Below, one piece after another: positions 1 through 9,681 of a DNA stretch of 64,000 bases. Both the position numbers and the translations under genes were made by a program. Source of the stretch: Clostridiales bacterium. GTDB taxonomy: Bacteria; Bacillota; Clostridia; Oscillospirales; Oscillospiraceae. Each line of letters starts with the position of its first letter. Position 1 is the stretch's first letter. The stretch spans positions 62,001-126,000 of the forward strand of contig JALFXH010000146.1 in the NCBI GenBank assembly GCA_022786965.1, in the 5' to 3' direction. A model generated the notes under the pieces. It was not told the DNA's origin, did no database searches, and worked only from the letters and a program-made list of their open reading frames with translations.

Positions 1-2
1 GG

Positions 3-1640
3 ATTCTGGTGTTTTTACTGCCGGTGTTTGCCTACGCCCTGCTGGCTGCTCCCAAGCCTATGAGCTGGAAGCAGCGTGGCATTGCCGCCGGGGTTACGGC
101 GGCGGCCTACGGGCTTTCCTTCGCGCTGGTGTTCGGTGTGGGAACCGACGCTGCCCGGCTGACAACAGACTATAATCTGGACAGCGCCATCCGGTGCTTT
201 GGCCTGAACGTGGGGCTGACGCTGGATCTGGGCCGGGGCAGTGACAGCGAAGAAGCCGCGGGGGAGTTCGTCACCATGGAAACAGTGCCCGCAGTGACGG
301 AGGAAGCGGAGCCGCCCCATCCTGAGCAGACCCAGCCACAGGAGACGCAGCCCATTGTCTATGAGCCCAATGTGATGGACTTCGACTTCGCCCAACTGGC
401 GGAAACCGAGAGCAACAAACGGATTGCTTCCATTCACAAGTATGTAAATTCCGTGAAGCCCACCCTGCAGAACGAATACACAGGGCTTTTCAAGGGAAAG
501 AACCTGATCGTCATTGCGGCGGAGTCCTTCTCCGGAGACGTGATCGATCCGGAGCTGACCCCGACCCTGTACCGTCTTGCCAATCAGGGCATCCGGTTCA
601 CGGACTTCTATCAGCCCATGTGGGGCGGCAGCACCAGCTCCGGTGAATTCTCCATTCTGTCCGGTCTGGTAGCCGCCAGCGGCACCAACTCCATCAAGGA
701 GGGCCGCCAGCAGGATCTGTTCCTGTCCATCGGTAAGCAGCTGCAAAAGGAGGGCTACTATTCTCAGGCCTTCCACAACCACCTGTATACCTTCTACGAC
801 CGGGACAAGACCCACACCTTCTATGGCTATGACAGCTTTATGGGAATGCACAACGGCATGGAGGAAGGCGTGCGGGAGGTCTGGCCGGAGAGCGACAGGG
901 AGATGATGGACTTTACCGTGCCGCTGTATATCGACAAGCAGCCCTTCAGCATCTACTATATGACCGTCAGCGGCCATGCCCGCTATACCACCGATGGCAA
1001 CGCCATGTCCCGGAAGAACATCGACGCGGTGCAGGACCTTCCCTATTCGGACAAGGTCAAGGCCTATATCGCCTGTCAGCTGGAGCTGGAATACGCCATG
1101 GAGTCCCTGGTGCGGCAGCTGGAGGAGGCGGGGATCGCGGACGATACCGTCATCGTCCTCACCGCCGACCACTACCCCTATGCTCTGGAAAAGAGCGCCA
1201 CCTGGGATAATCGGCAGGATTATGTGTCGGAGCTGTACGGCTATAAGCCTGCCAACAACGCCCAGCGGGATCACAACGCCCTGATTCTGTGGAGCGGCTG
1301 CCTGGAGGGGAAGAATATCGTAGTGGATACGCCAACCTACAGCCTGGACATCCTTCCTACCCTGTCCAACCTGTTCGGCGTGGAGTATGATTCCCGGCTG
1401 CTGGTGGGACGGGATGTGTTCTCTGACGCAGAGCCGCTGGTGCTGTGGTACGACTTCACCTGGAAGACGGATAAGGGCCTGTTTAATCCGGAGAGCGGAA
1501 AGTTCACCCCCGCCGAGGGGGTCAGCGTTGAGGAGGGCTATGTGGACCGGATCAAGGCGCTGGTGCAGAACAAAATCCACTATTCCCGGGAGGTCCAGCA
1601 GACGGACTACTTCAACTACCTGGCGAAAGTCATGTCATAA
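3..1640 (+). CDS. LtaS-like sulfatase-family membrane protein (5' truncated by window)
   Basis: Lipoteichoic-acid-synthase-type phosphotransferase/sulfatase acting outside the membrane. The frame is open to the window edge, so the N-terminus and most membrane segments are missing; two hydrophobic stretches are visible in the first 50 residues. An acidic, Pro/Glu-rich linker follows (roughly residues 80-115), then the alkaline-phosphatase-like domain with AAESFSG (metal Glu), GGSTSSGEFS (the position of the catalytic Thr in LtaS) and LTADHYPY (metal Asp/His). The family assignment is clear. Whether it makes lipoteichoic acid or modifies another glycopolymer cannot be told here. It converges with the next gene on a shared terminator. 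Confidence 0.85.
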   Translation: MLVFLLPVFAYALLAAPKPMSWKQRGIAAGVTAAAYGLSFALVFGVGTDAARLTTDYNLDSAIRCFGLNVGLTLDLGRGSDSEEAAGEFVTMETVPAVTEEAEPPHPEQTQPQETQPIVYEPNVMDFDFAQLAETESNKRIASIHKYVNSVKPTLQNEYTGLFKGKNLIVIAAESFSGDVIDPELTPTLYRLANQGIRFTDFYQPMWGGSTSSGEFSILSGLVAASGTNSIKEGRQQDLFLSIGKQLQKEGYYSQAFHNHLYTFYDRDKTHTFYGYDSFMGMHNGMEEGVREVWPESDREMMDFTVPLYIDKQPFSIYYMTVSGHARYTTDGNAMSRKNIDAVQDLPYSDKVKAYIACQLELEYAMESLVRQLEEAGIADDTVIVLTADHYPYALEKSATWDNRQDYVSELYGYKPANNAQRDHNALILWSGCLEGKNIVVDTPTYSLDILPTLSNLFGVEYDSRLLVGRDVFSDAEPLVLWYDFTWKTDKGLFNPESGKFTPAEGVSVEEGYVDRIKALVQNKIHYSREVQQTDYFNYLAKVMS

Positions 1641-1645
1641 TAATC

Positions 1646-1673
1646 GCCCTGCCGGTTCATCACCCGGCAGGGC
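1646..1673. terminator. Bidirectional terminator between convergent genes
   Basis: A 10-bp perfect stem (GCCCTGCCGG / CCGGCAGGGC) with an 8-base loop is followed by ATTTCGTTT on the plus strand. It lies between the stop codons of the LtaS-like gene (plus) and the glycosidase-like gene (minus). Confidence 0.75.
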
Positions 1674-1680
1674 ATTTCGT

Positions 1681-2733
1681 TTAATTCTCTTTTCTGTTCT
1701 CCACTTCCTCCGCCACATTCAGCGAACGCATAACACTGTACTTGTCGTAGCGGGTGTCGCCGGTTTCGGACAGGAACACCAGCCGGATCTCCGGGTCGTC
1801 GAAGGTGACCTTGCTGACCATACTGCTGACGCTGCCGGCATCCACATTGGTCAGATAGATACGGCACCGCTCATCGGGCAGCTGGAAGGTGGGATCGTCC
1901 ACGCCGAAGGAAATCACGAATTTGTTGGAGGCACAGGCCTCCACGATCTTCTTCGCGGCAGCCTGCAGGGCTTCCGTCTTGTCGCCGTTGTTGAAGATGT
2001 ACTTATCGTTCTGCGGGAACCGGAAGTTGTCCAGCAGCACCTCGTCAAAGCCCATTTCCTTTAATTCCAGCACCACGGAGGAAATCCAGTTGATGGTGGT
2101 GGCGTTGGTGGGGTCCAGCCAGTACATTCCGCCCTCGTCCATCCACAGACCGGCGCGGCTGAGCATATACAGACCGCTGGATACATGGTTTTCGCCGAAG
2201 GTGCGGTCCCGGAGGGCGCTGATCCGGGCGATTTTGTAGAAGCCCTTTTTGTTGATGCGGTCCAGCAGCTGGGCAACGCCCTGAATGTTGGTGCTCTGGG
2301 AGGTGATGGCCTCCTCAAGCTTGGAATTGTAGAAGAAGGTGCCGAAGGGGCCCTTCATGTCCACCATGATGGGGGTGCTGTTTGGCAGCCGCTCCACCTG
2401 CAGCATCACGCTGTCCAGGTTTTCCTTGTACATATCGCTGGTGATGTAGTAGCCGGACAGCTGGGTCATCTCCTTGGTGGTGTCAATGGCATCGGCGCCC
2501 TCGTTGTAGAAGATGGAAACCTCCATATCGGACTTAGGCGGCGCGGCTTCCACACCGGAGATTTCGTAGGAGGACTGGCTGAAGTCCAGCTTGGCGCCGC
2601 TGCTGGTGTAGACCACATAGCGCTGGAGCCAGATGACCCAGCACAGCCAGACGATCAGAAAAATCAGAAGCAAAATCAGGGCGGCAACGCCAATGCGGTT
2701 GAGAGTCCGCCGGTGGCGGTAGGGTATACTCAT
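1681..2733 (-). CDS. Membrane-anchored putative glycoside hydrolase (DUF4015-like)
   Basis: A short basic N-terminus is followed by one hydrophobic segment (about residues 14-38) and an extracytoplasmic domain resembling the DUF4015 putative glycoside-hydrolase fold. RISALRD, W-x-DP and the GFDEVLLDNFRFP stretch match that family's barrel motifs. The ATG at 2733 is chosen because AAGGAGG lies just upstream and it overlaps the prmA stop as ATGA, so the two genes are translationally coupled. The substrate is unknown; a cell-wall or extracellular polysaccharide is inferred from the anchor. Confidence 0.75.
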   Translation of the reverse strand: MSIPYRHRRTLNRIGVAALILLLIFLIVWLCWVIWLQRYVVYTSSGAKLDFSQSSYEISGVEAAPPKSDMEVSIFYNEGADAIDTTKEMTQLSGYYITSDMYKENLDSVMLQVERLPNSTPIMVDMKGPFGTFFYNSKLEEAITSQSTNIQGVAQLLDRINKKGFYKIARISALRDRTFGENHVSSGLYMLSRAGLWMDEGGMYWLDPTNATTINWISSVVLELKEMGFDEVLLDNFRFPQNDKYIFNNGDKTEALQAAAKKIVEACASNKFVISFGVDDPTFQLPDERCRIYLTNVDAGSVSSMVSKVTFDDPEIRLVFLSETGDTRYDKYSVMRSLNVAEEVENRKEN

Positions 2734-3671
2734 AGGGAACCTCCTTTTTTCGCCGTGACGCAGCGCCATTCCTCTTTGGAGCGAATGGCAGTGACGGTCA
2801 GACCGGCAGTTTCCAGCGCATCAGTCACATCGGCCAGACGGCTGTCCAGAATGCCGGAGCAGATCAGCACGGTCCGGGGCCCCATGAAATCGGGCAGGAT
2901 GGGGGACAGGCCGATGATCACGTCTGCCACGATGTTGACCAGAAGAACGTCGTATTCCCCTTCCGCCAGACGCCGCATCAGGGCCTTGTCCTCGGTGACG
3001 TTGCCGGTGAGGGCGGTGAAGGCGGGGGCGGTGAAGCCATTGTAGGCGGCGTTCTCCCGGGCGATATCCTCGGCCTTGGGGTCGATGTCCACGCCGATGG
3101 CGCTTTCCGCCCCCAGCCGCAGCGCGGTGATGGACAGAATGCCGCTGCCGCTGCCCAGATCCAGACAATGGGAGCCGGGCTTCACGGCTTCCTCCATGAC
3201 CTCCATGACCATCTGGGTGGAGGGATGGGCGCCGGTGCCGAAGGTCAGGCCGGGGTCGAGGATGATTTTCTTCCGGGCGGTTTCCTCATTTTCCAGCCAA
3301 TAGGGCAGAACAATCAGATTTTTTCCCACCTCCTGGGGCGGGTAGCTGTCCTTCCAGCCTTCCTCCCAGTCGGTGTCCGGCAGGGAGGATACCTGCATGG
3401 TCAGCCCCAGATCGGAAACGGTGTCCCTTAAGCGGGCCAGGCCCGCTTCGTCGGTGTCCTCCAGGTACAGCTTCACCCGGGACAGGCCCTCCAGCTTTTT
3501 CTGGAAATCCTCGTCAATATAGTCCCAATACCCCCGGTTTTCCTCCAGAAAGGTTTCAAATTCTGCCTGATCCTCGATGACCAGATCGGAAAAGCCCCGG
3601 GCCGTCAACTGCGCCGCCACGGTATCCACCGTGTCCGCTGCGGTATTCACGGTTATCTCCAACCATGCCAT
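2730..3671 (-). CDS. prmA: Ribosomal protein L11 methyltransferase
   Basis: SAM-dependent methyltransferase that trimethylates ribosomal protein L11. The 313 residues fit the family. The N-terminal half is the L11-recognition domain; the C-terminal Rossmann domain has the SAM motif LDLGSGSGILSI, preceded by DPGLTFGTGAHPST, the PrmA signature, and followed by LLVNIVADVI. It starts at an ATG behind AAAAGGAGAGA. Its stop overlaps the start of the downstream glycosidase-like gene by 4 bases. Confidence 0.95.
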   Translation of the reverse strand: MAWLEITVNTAADTVDTVAAQLTARGFSDLVIEDQAEFETFLEENRGYWDYIDEDFQKKLEGLSRVKLYLEDTDEAGLARLRDTVSDLGLTMQVSSLPDTDWEEGWKDSYPPQEVGKNLIVLPYWLENEETARKKIILDPGLTFGTGAHPSTQMVMEVMEEAVKPGSHCLDLGSGSGILSITALRLGAESAIGVDIDPKAEDIARENAAYNGFTAPAFTALTGNVTEDKALMRRLAEGEYDVLLVNIVADVIIGLSPILPDFMGPRTVLICSGILDSRLADVTDALETAGLTVTAIRSKEEWRCVTAKKGGSL

Positions 3672-3858
3672 AATTTATGTCTCTCCTTTTGATTCGTCCC
3701 TCTATTCTACCGCAAAGGCCGGAAAAACACAACACAAAAACTCTTAAATTTTTGTGTCCTACTTCCTATTTTGAAAAAAATGGTATATAATACCTCATAA
3801 CGCTTATGAGAAAAAATGGCGCTTATCGTGATAACGCAGCAAACGGAGAATATCGCTG

Positions 3859-4010
3859 CGTAGGGCGGGGTTATGACCCCGCCGATCAGGCTGTCATTAG
3901 CATGGTGTTCGTCCAATGGAAATCGCTTGGATGTCAACCAGCCAAACACCATTCATCGTGGACTGCTGATAGTCGAGACCGGGTCGGCGGGGTCATAACC
4001 CCGCCCTACG
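3859..4010. repeat. MITE-like element, family A copy 1
   Basis: A 152-bp element has ends that are inverted copies of each other, each end itself being a palindrome (CGTAGGGCGGGGTTATGACC and its complement). It is the main content of the 407-bp gap 3672-4078. Its interior is recognisably homologous to copies at 9511 (inverted orientation) and 49843. No ORF lies inside. Confidence 0.8.
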
Positions 4011-4078
4011 AATGGGGTTGAGTAAAGTCGATAAGCACATAAATAATTTTCAATTCGATTCTGTTTCAGGAGTTGTTT

Positions 4079-5344
4079 ATGATCAAAACCACTACCATTT
4101 CTCCCGGCGTGACTCTGCGTTACGTCCGGGATACCCGATTCAAGCAGGGCTGTTTCAGCTTCCAGCTGGTGCGGCCCATGCGCAAAGAGGAAGCGGCAAA
4201 AAATGCCCTTCTTCCCGCCGTACTGCTCCGGGGCACCCGGAATTGTCCCGACCTGCGGGCGGTGACCCAGCGGCTGGATGAACTGTACGGGGCCGCCGTC
4301 AGCCCCCTGGTGCGCCGGGTGGGGGACTACCAGACTACGGGGGTGTACTGCGGCTTCATGGACGACCGCTTTGCCCTGCCCGGGGACCAGGTGCTTTTTC
4401 CAATGCTGGACTTCCTACGGGAGCTGCTGCTGGATTCCCCGCTGGAAAACGGAGCATTTTTGTCGGATTTTGTGGAGAGTGAGAAGAAAAACCTGATTTC
4501 CACCATCGAATCCGACCGCAACGACAAGCGGGTCTATGCCATTCAGCGGCTGCTGCGGACCATGTGCGCCGGGGATTCCTTCGGCATTCCGAGACTGGGC
4601 GAAATCGAGGACGTGGCGGCCATTAGCCCGGAGGGGCTGACGGAGCACTACCGGGAGATTCTCCGCACCAGCCCCATGGAGCTGCTCTATGTAGGCAGCG
4701 CGGCGGAGGAGCAGGTCATTGCCGCCCTGGGGCCTTTGCTGGACGCGCTGGACCGGAACCCTATGACGTTGCCGCCTCAGACGGCCTTCGTACCGGGACC
4801 GGGCAGCGATATCACCGAAACCCTGGACGTGGCCCAGGGCAAGCTGTGCATGGGCTTCACCACCCCCGTTACCAACCGCTGCGCGGAATTGCCCGCCATG
4901 CAGATGCTGAACGTGATCTTCGGCGGCGGCATGACCAGCAAGCTGTTCCAGAACGTCCGGGAGAAAATGAGCCTGTGCTACTCCATCGATGCCTCCTACT
5001 ACGGCGCCAAGGGTATCCTGCTTGTCAACGCGGGCATTGATTTTGACAAGGAAGCCATTACCCGGCAGGAGATTCTGAAGCAGCTGGATGCCTGCCGGAA
5101 GGGGGACATTTCGGAAGCCGAAATGACCGCCGCCCGGGAGGCCCTGCTGTCCAGTCTGCGCAGTGTGCCGGATTCTCCCGGCTCCATTGAGAATTTTACT
5201 TCCACTGCCGCCCTCAGCGGCCTTGTTTTCAGCCGGGAGGGCTACATGGAAGCGGTACAGAAGGTTACGCTGGAGGACGTAGTGAAATGCGCGGGCAGTG
5301 TTACTTTGAACACCACCTATTTCCTGAAAGGAGGGAGCAAATGA
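4079..5344 (+). CDS. yfmF: M16-family peptidase-like protein YfmF
   Basis: Inactive-type M16 metallopeptidase homologue, paired with YfmH; in Bacilli the pair is associated with EF-P 5-aminopentanol modification. It has 421 residues, with two M16 halves and no HxxEH zinc motif in the N-terminal half, as expected for the non-catalytic partner. The ATG at 4079 has AGGAG six bases upstream; an in-frame TTG two codons earlier lacks proper spacing. The stop overlaps the yfmH start (ATGA). Confidence 0.85.
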   Translation: MIKTTTISPGVTLRYVRDTRFKQGCFSFQLVRPMRKEEAAKNALLPAVLLRGTRNCPDLRAVTQRLDELYGAAVSPLVRRVGDYQTTGVYCGFMDDRFALPGDQVLFPMLDFLRELLLDSPLENGAFLSDFVESEKKNLISTIESDRNDKRVYAIQRLLRTMCAGDSFGIPRLGEIEDVAAISPEGLTEHYREILRTSPMELLYVGSAAEEQVIAALGPLLDALDRNPMTLPPQTAFVPGPGSDITETLDVAQGKLCMGFTTPVTNRCAELPAMQMLNVIFGGGMTSKLFQNVREKMSLCYSIDASYYGAKGILLVNAGIDFDKEAITRQEILKQLDACRKGDISEAEMTAAREALLSSLRSVPDSPGSIENFTSTAALSGLVFSREGYMEAVQKVTLEDVVKCAGSVTLNTTYFLKGGSK

Positions 5345-6633
5345 CACGGATCGACTATCCAGAACTGGACGAAACCCTCTATCAGGAGATTCTCCCCAAC
5401 GGCCTGACGGTGTGCGTAGTGCCCCGGCAGGGCTTCACCAAGCGGCTTGCCTATTTTGTCACGGATTACGGCTCCGTTCACACAGCCTATACGCTGGATG
5501 GAGAAAAAAAGGTGGCTCCCGCCGGGGTTGCCCACTATTTGGAGCATAAAATGTTCGATTTGCCCGGAGACCGGGATGTTTCCGCGGAATTTGCCGCTCT
5601 GGGTGCGGGCACCAACGCCTTCACCAGCTACGACATGACCGCCTACTATTTTTCCTGCACCGAGAATTTTGAGAACTGCCTAAAACTGCTGCTGGAATTC
5701 GTGTCCACCCCCTACTTTACGGAAGAAAGTGTGGAAAAGGAGCGGGGCATCATCGATCAGGAGATCGGCATGAACGAGGATGCACCGGACAGTGTGGTCT
5801 TTGAGAACCTCATGCAAGCCATGTACGGCGTCCACCCCATCCGGGTGCCCATTTTAGGCACCAGCGACACCATCCGGGAAATCACCCCAGAGGTCCTCTA
5901 CGACTGCCACCGGGCCTTCTACGCCCCCGGCAATATGCTGCTGTGCGTGGTGGGCGATGTGGAGCCGGAAACGGTGGTTCGCATCGCGCAGGAGCAGCTG
6001 GGCAGTGAGAAACTGCCGGTTGGGGAAAAATGCAGGGACTGGGACGAGCCTATGACCTGCCCCCGGGCCGAAACCATCGCCCAGATGGAAGTGGCAATGC
6101 CCATGTTCAACCTGGCCTTCAAGTGCGAGCCACTGGGCCGGGGGGATGCCGCCATCCGGGAGGAAATGGTGGCCGACCTGGCGGCGGAGGCCCTGTTCGG
6201 CGAGTCCTCGGAGCTGTACCTCAAGCTTTACGAGGAAGGATTGATTGATTCCTCCTTTGGAGGCGGCTTTGAGACCATCGACGGCTGCGCCATGCTCCTG
6301 TGCTCCGGCGACAGCGAGAACGCCCCCGCCGTCCGGGAGGCAATTCTTGCGCAGGCGGAGAAGCTCAGCCGGGATGGCTTGCCAGAAGGCGACTTTCTGC
6401 GCATGAAGCGCAGCGCCCTGGGCCGCCGCATCCGGGGGCTGGACAGCTTTGACGCCACCTGCTTCCGGGTCTGCGCCTACCATTTTTCCAATTTTGACTA
6501 TTTCCGCTTCCCGGAGGTCTACCGGCAGATCACGGCTGACGAAATCATCGCGTTCCTCAGCCGGGTGGTGAAGCGGGAGCGGTGCTGCCTGTCCATCATT
6601 GAACCTGTTTGCGAAGGAGGGGAACAACCATGA
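5341..6633 (+). CDS. yfmH: M16-family zinc peptidase YfmH
   Basis: Catalytic-type M16 metallopeptidase of 430 residues. The inverted zinc motif HYLEH occurs near residue 66, with the downstream Glu-rich helix (VEKERGIIDQEIGMNED). AAAGGAGG precedes the ATG at 5341. It overlaps yfmF at its start and lgt at its end by ATGA junctions, so the three genes form one translationally coupled unit. The link to EF-P modification is by family knowledge; no efp gene is in the window. Confidence 0.88.
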   Translation: MTRIDYPELDETLYQEILPNGLTVCVVPRQGFTKRLAYFVTDYGSVHTAYTLDGEKKVAPAGVAHYLEHKMFDLPGDRDVSAEFAALGAGTNAFTSYDMTAYYFSCTENFENCLKLLLEFVSTPYFTEESVEKERGIIDQEIGMNEDAPDSVVFENLMQAMYGVHPIRVPILGTSDTIREITPEVLYDCHRAFYAPGNMLLCVVGDVEPETVVRIAQEQLGSEKLPVGEKCRDWDEPMTCPRAETIAQMEVAMPMFNLAFKCEPLGRGDAAIREEMVADLAAEALFGESSELYLKLYEEGLIDSSFGGGFETIDGCAMLLCSGDSENAPAVREAILAQAEKLSRDGLPEGDFLRMKRSALGRRIRGLDSFDATCFRVCAYHFSNFDYFRFPEVYRQITADEIIAFLSRVVKRERCCLSIIEPVCEGGEQP

Positions 6634-7481
6634 ATCCCGCTAATTATTCCTCCATTTCCTTCCCCTTTCTGGGGCTGGAAATGAATCCGCCCAGAGTGTT
6701 TTCTCTGGGACCGCTCAACATCCACCTATACGGTCTGGCTATTGGGCTGGGCCTGATTTTGGCGGTGATCTACGCCTGCCGCCGAAGCCCGGAATTCGGC
6801 CTGAAGGAGGACGATATCCTGGACGGCGTCCTCTGGATTACCCCCTTCGCCATTATCTGCGCCCGGATTTACTATGTGGCCTTTTCGTGGAAGGACTATG
6901 CGGATAACCCCCTGTCGGTGTTCGCCATCTGGGAGGGCGGCATTGCCATCTACGGCAGCGTCATCGGCGCGGTGATTGGTGTCATTGTGTTATGTAAAGT
7001 AAAAAAACTGAAAATCGCCACGGTGCTGGATGTGACCCTGCTGGGCTTCTTCATCGGGCAGATTTTGGGCCGCTGGGGTAACTTCTTCAACCGGGAAGCC
7101 TTCGGCGCGGCTACCGACAGCTTTTTCCGCATGGGCCTGTACAATACCGTCACGGGAAGTTGGGAGTATTACCATCCTACCTTCCTGTATGAGTCGGTTT
7201 GGAATCTGCTTGGATTTATCCTGCTGCATTTCCTGTCCAAGCGCCGGCAGTACGATGGGCAGATCGCCCTGGGCTACGCCGCCTGGTACGGTCTGGGCCG
7301 GTGCTTCATCGAGGGGCTGCGGGTGGATAGCCTATACTGGGGTCCCTTCCGGGTCAGTCAGGTGCTGGCGGGGCTGACCTGCGTCGCCGCCTCCGCCATC
7401 CTGCTGTGGCAGGCCTTTCAGCCCCATGACCCGGCGAATTTGTTCGTCAATCGGGCGGTTCCCGAAGAGAAAACAGAATAA
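6630..7481 (+). CDS. lgt: Prolipoprotein diacylglyceryl transferase
   Basis: Integral membrane enzyme that transfers diacylglycerol from phosphatidylglycerol to the lipobox cysteine of prelipoproteins. The family signature GRWGNFFNREAFG is present near residue 150, with several membrane helices and the conserved C-terminal R-x-EGLR-x-DS region. The ATG at 6630 follows AAGGAGGGGAAC and overlaps the yfmH stop. Lipoproteins it could mature are encoded in this window (27898, 34220). Confidence 0.95.
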   Translation: MNPANYSSISFPFLGLEMNPPRVFSLGPLNIHLYGLAIGLGLILAVIYACRRSPEFGLKEDDILDGVLWITPFAIICARIYYVAFSWKDYADNPLSVFAIWEGGIAIYGSVIGAVIGVIVLCKVKKLKIATVLDVTLLGFFIGQILGRWGNFFNREAFGAATDSFFRMGLYNTVTGSWEYYHPTFLYESVWNLLGFILLHFLSKRRQYDGQIALGYAAWYGLGRCFIEGLRVDSLYWGPFRVSQVLAGLTCVAASAILLWQAFQPHDPANLFVNRAVPEEKTE

Positions 7482-7485
7482 GAAT

Positions 7486-7514
7486 GCGCCCCGCTGAACA
7501 GTTCAGCGGGGCGC
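7486..7514 (+). terminator. GC-rich hairpin after lgt
   Basis: GCGCCCCGCTGAAC and GTTCAGCGGGGCGC are 14-bp complementary arms separated by one base, starting four bases after the lgt stop. There is no clear T tract, so it may be a mRNA-end stabiliser rather than a true terminator. Confidence 0.55.
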
Positions 7515-7536
7515 AAACAGCTTCATATGGTTCACC

Positions 7537-7639
7537 CGTAGGGGGCGGCGTCCTCGACGCCCCGACAGCAGAGCGTTCCGTTTCCCGTTGGGATTCGGTG
7601 AACGCGAAGGGGCGGGATGTCCGGAGGCCATCCCCTACG
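7537..7639. repeat. Palindromic repeat, family D copy 1
   Basis: The left end GTAGGGGGCGGCGTCCTCGA and right end GGATGTCCGGAGGCCATCCC-CTACG form the inverted ends of a 103-bp element. Related copies lie at 16954, 20309 and 24651. It sits between lgt and aspS. Confidence 0.7.
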
Positions 7640-7649
7640 TTGGAGTGGC

Positions 7650-9419
7650 TTATTCTTCGATTAAGGCAATGTGCACCGTATCCAGCTGGGACTTGTCCAC
7701 GGTGGTGGGTGCGCCCATCATCAGATCCTGTGCGTTCTTGTTCATGGGGAAGGTGATGACCTCCCGGATGGACTCCTCGCCGGTGAGCAGCATAATCAGC
7801 CGGTCAACACCAGGAGCCGCGCCGGCGTGGGGGGGCGCGCCGTAGGTGAAGGCGTTGTACATGGCGGGGAACTTGGCCTTGACGTCCTCCTCGCCCAGAC
7901 CGACCATCTCAAAAGCCTTGACCATGATCTCGGGGTCGTGGTTCCGGACGGCGCCGGAAGCGGACTCGTAGCCGTTGACCACCAGATCGTACTGGTCGGC
8001 GTTGATGGCCAGCAGCTTATCCATATCGCCCTCAGCCTCCTCCAGGGCCTTCAGTCCGCCCTGAGGCATAGAGAAGGGGTTGTGGCAGAATTCCAGAGCG
8101 CCGGACTCCTCGCCGATTTCGTACATGGGGAAGTCCACGATCCAGCAGATGGCGTACTGCTCCTCGTCGAAGTGACCGGGAACCCGGCGGCCCAGCAGGG
8201 TGCGGATCACGCCGGCGGTCTTCTGAGCCACGGCCTTCTTCCCGGCGGCCATGCAGACAAAGGAGCCGGGCTTCAGATTCAGCTTGGCGGTGAGGGCCTC
8301 GGCACAGCCGCCCAGGAACTTGGAGACGCCGCCGGTGAGCTGGCCGTTCTCATCCACCTTGACCCAGCAGGCCTTGTTGCCGGTCTGCACTTCCACGTCG
8401 GCCAGTAGCTTGTCAATCCACTTTCTGGCCTGGGTGAAGTTGTCCACGGCCACGGCCTTGACGGTAGCGCCCTCAAAGGGGCCGAAGCCGCAGCCCTGGA
8501 CCTCGGCGGAGATGTCCTGAATCTCCAGATCAATCCGCAGATCGGGCTTGTCGGAGCCATAGCGCTCCATGGCTTCGTTGAAGGGGATGTGGCGGAAGGG
8601 GGCCTGAGACACCCGCTTGTACTTGCCGAACTTTTCGAAAACAGGCACCAGCACGTCTTCCAGGGTGCTCAGCACGTCCTCCTGGGTGGCGAAGGCCATC
8701 TCCATATCCAGCTGGTAGAACTCGCCGGGGGTCCGGTCAGCCCGGGCGTCCTCGTCCCGGAAGCAGGGGGCAATCTGGAAATATTTGTCGAAGCCCGCGG
8801 TCATCAGCAGCTGCTTAAACTGCTGGGGCGCCTGGGGCAGGGCGTAGAACTTGCCGGGGTGGTTCCGGGCGGGCACCAGATAGTCCCGGGCGCCCTCGGG
8901 GGAGGAAGCGGTGAGGATGGGGGTGGTGATTTCCAGGAAGCCCTTCTCGGTCATGAGCCGCCGCAGCTCGGCAACCACCTGGCAGCGCAGCACGATGTTA
9001 GACTTGACGGCGGGGTTCCGCAGGTCCAGGAAGCGGTATTTGAGGCGGGTATTCTCGTCGGCGTCCTTAGACTTATTGATCTCGAAGGGCAGCTGGTTGT
9101 GGACGCACTTGCCCAGCACCTCGATCTTCTCGGGGACCACCTCAATCTCGCCGGTGGGGATTTTGGGGTTTTTGCTCTCCCGCTCCCGCACCACGCCGGT
9201 GACGGACAGGGTGGATTCCTTGTTGATGGGCTTGATAGTGCGCATCATTTCCTCGGTTTCAATGACCACCTGGGTGGTGCCGTAGTAATCCCGCAGGACG
9301 CAGAAGGCGAAGTTGGAGCCGACCTCCCGGACGTTCTCCAGCCAGCCGACAATGGTCACGGTTTTGCCGGCGTCAGTAAGGCGCAGCTCGCCGCAGGTAT
9401 GTGTTCTGGATTGCATCAT
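7650..9419 (-). CDS. aspS: Aspartate-tRNA ligase
   Basis: Class II aminoacyl-tRNA synthetase of the bacterial type, 589 residues. An N-terminal OB anticodon-binding domain precedes the catalytic core with motif 2 (FRDEDARADRTPGEFYQLD), a GAD insertion, and motif 3 (GAPPHAGAAPGVDRL). Motif 2 reads RTPGEFYQLD where most bacterial AspRS have RQPEFTQ, a small local difference. Tandem ATGs occur at the start; the first is used here. No gatCAB genes lie nearby, so its tRNA discrimination cannot be judged. Confidence 0.95.
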   Translation of the reverse strand: MMQSRTHTCGELRLTDAGKTVTIVGWLENVREVGSNFAFCVLRDYYGTTQVVIETEEMMRTIKPINKESTLSVTGVVRERESKNPKIPTGEIEVVPEKIEVLGKCVHNQLPFEINKSKDADENTRLKYRFLDLRNPAVKSNIVLRCQVVAELRRLMTEKGFLEITTPILTASSPEGARDYLVPARNHPGKFYALPQAPQQFKQLLMTAGFDKYFQIAPCFRDEDARADRTPGEFYQLDMEMAFATQEDVLSTLEDVLVPVFEKFGKYKRVSQAPFRHIPFNEAMERYGSDKPDLRIDLEIQDISAEVQGCGFGPFEGATVKAVAVDNFTQARKWIDKLLADVEVQTGNKACWVKVDENGQLTGGVSKFLGGCAEALTAKLNLKPGSFVCMAAGKKAVAQKTAGVIRTLLGRRVPGHFDEEQYAICWIVDFPMYEIGEESGALEFCHNPFSMPQGGLKALEEAEGDMDKLLAINADQYDLVVNGYESASGAVRNHDPEIMVKAFEMVGLGEEDVKAKFPAMYNAFTYGAPPHAGAAPGVDRLIMLLTGEESIREVITFPMNKNAQDLMMGAPTTVDKSQLDTVHIALIEE

Positions 9420-9456
9420 AAAAATGATCCTCTCTTATCTAATATCTAACCCACAT

Positions 9457-9485
9457 ATTATTCCACAAACTGCGTGAAATGTCAA
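9457..9485 (-). promoter_or_regulatory. aspS promoter
   Basis: On the minus strand, TTGACA (9485-9480) and AATAAT (9462-9457) are separated by 17 bases, 40-60 bases upstream of aspS. No T-box leader is apparent in the short leader. Confidence 0.7.
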
Positions 9486-9510
9486 CAAATATAGCAAAAA
9501 AACCGCTGTT

Positions 9511-9661
9511 GTAGGGCGGGGTCATGACCCCGCCGACCCGGTATCGATTATCAGTAGCCTATGATGAATGTGATTGGGCAGGTTGGCATCTAAACCATTT
9601 CCATTGGACGGAAGAATCCACTATATTCAGCGTGATCGGCGGAGTCATGACTCCGTCCTAC
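9511..9661. repeat. MITE-like element, family A copy 2 (inverted)
   Basis: A 151-bp element bounded by GTAGGGCGGGGTCATGACCC and its imperfect complement ending at GTCCTAC. Read on the minus strand, its interior aligns with copy 1 (shared words around CGTCCAATGGAAAT and GATACCGGGTCGGCGGGG). It is thus the same element inserted in the other orientation. Confidence 0.8.
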
Positions 9662-9681
9662 AAAATAAAAATAAAGAAAAA

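Noticed and set aside
9420..9480. T-box riboswitch before aspS
   Set aside because: The leader is too short and lacks a T-box sequence and terminator.
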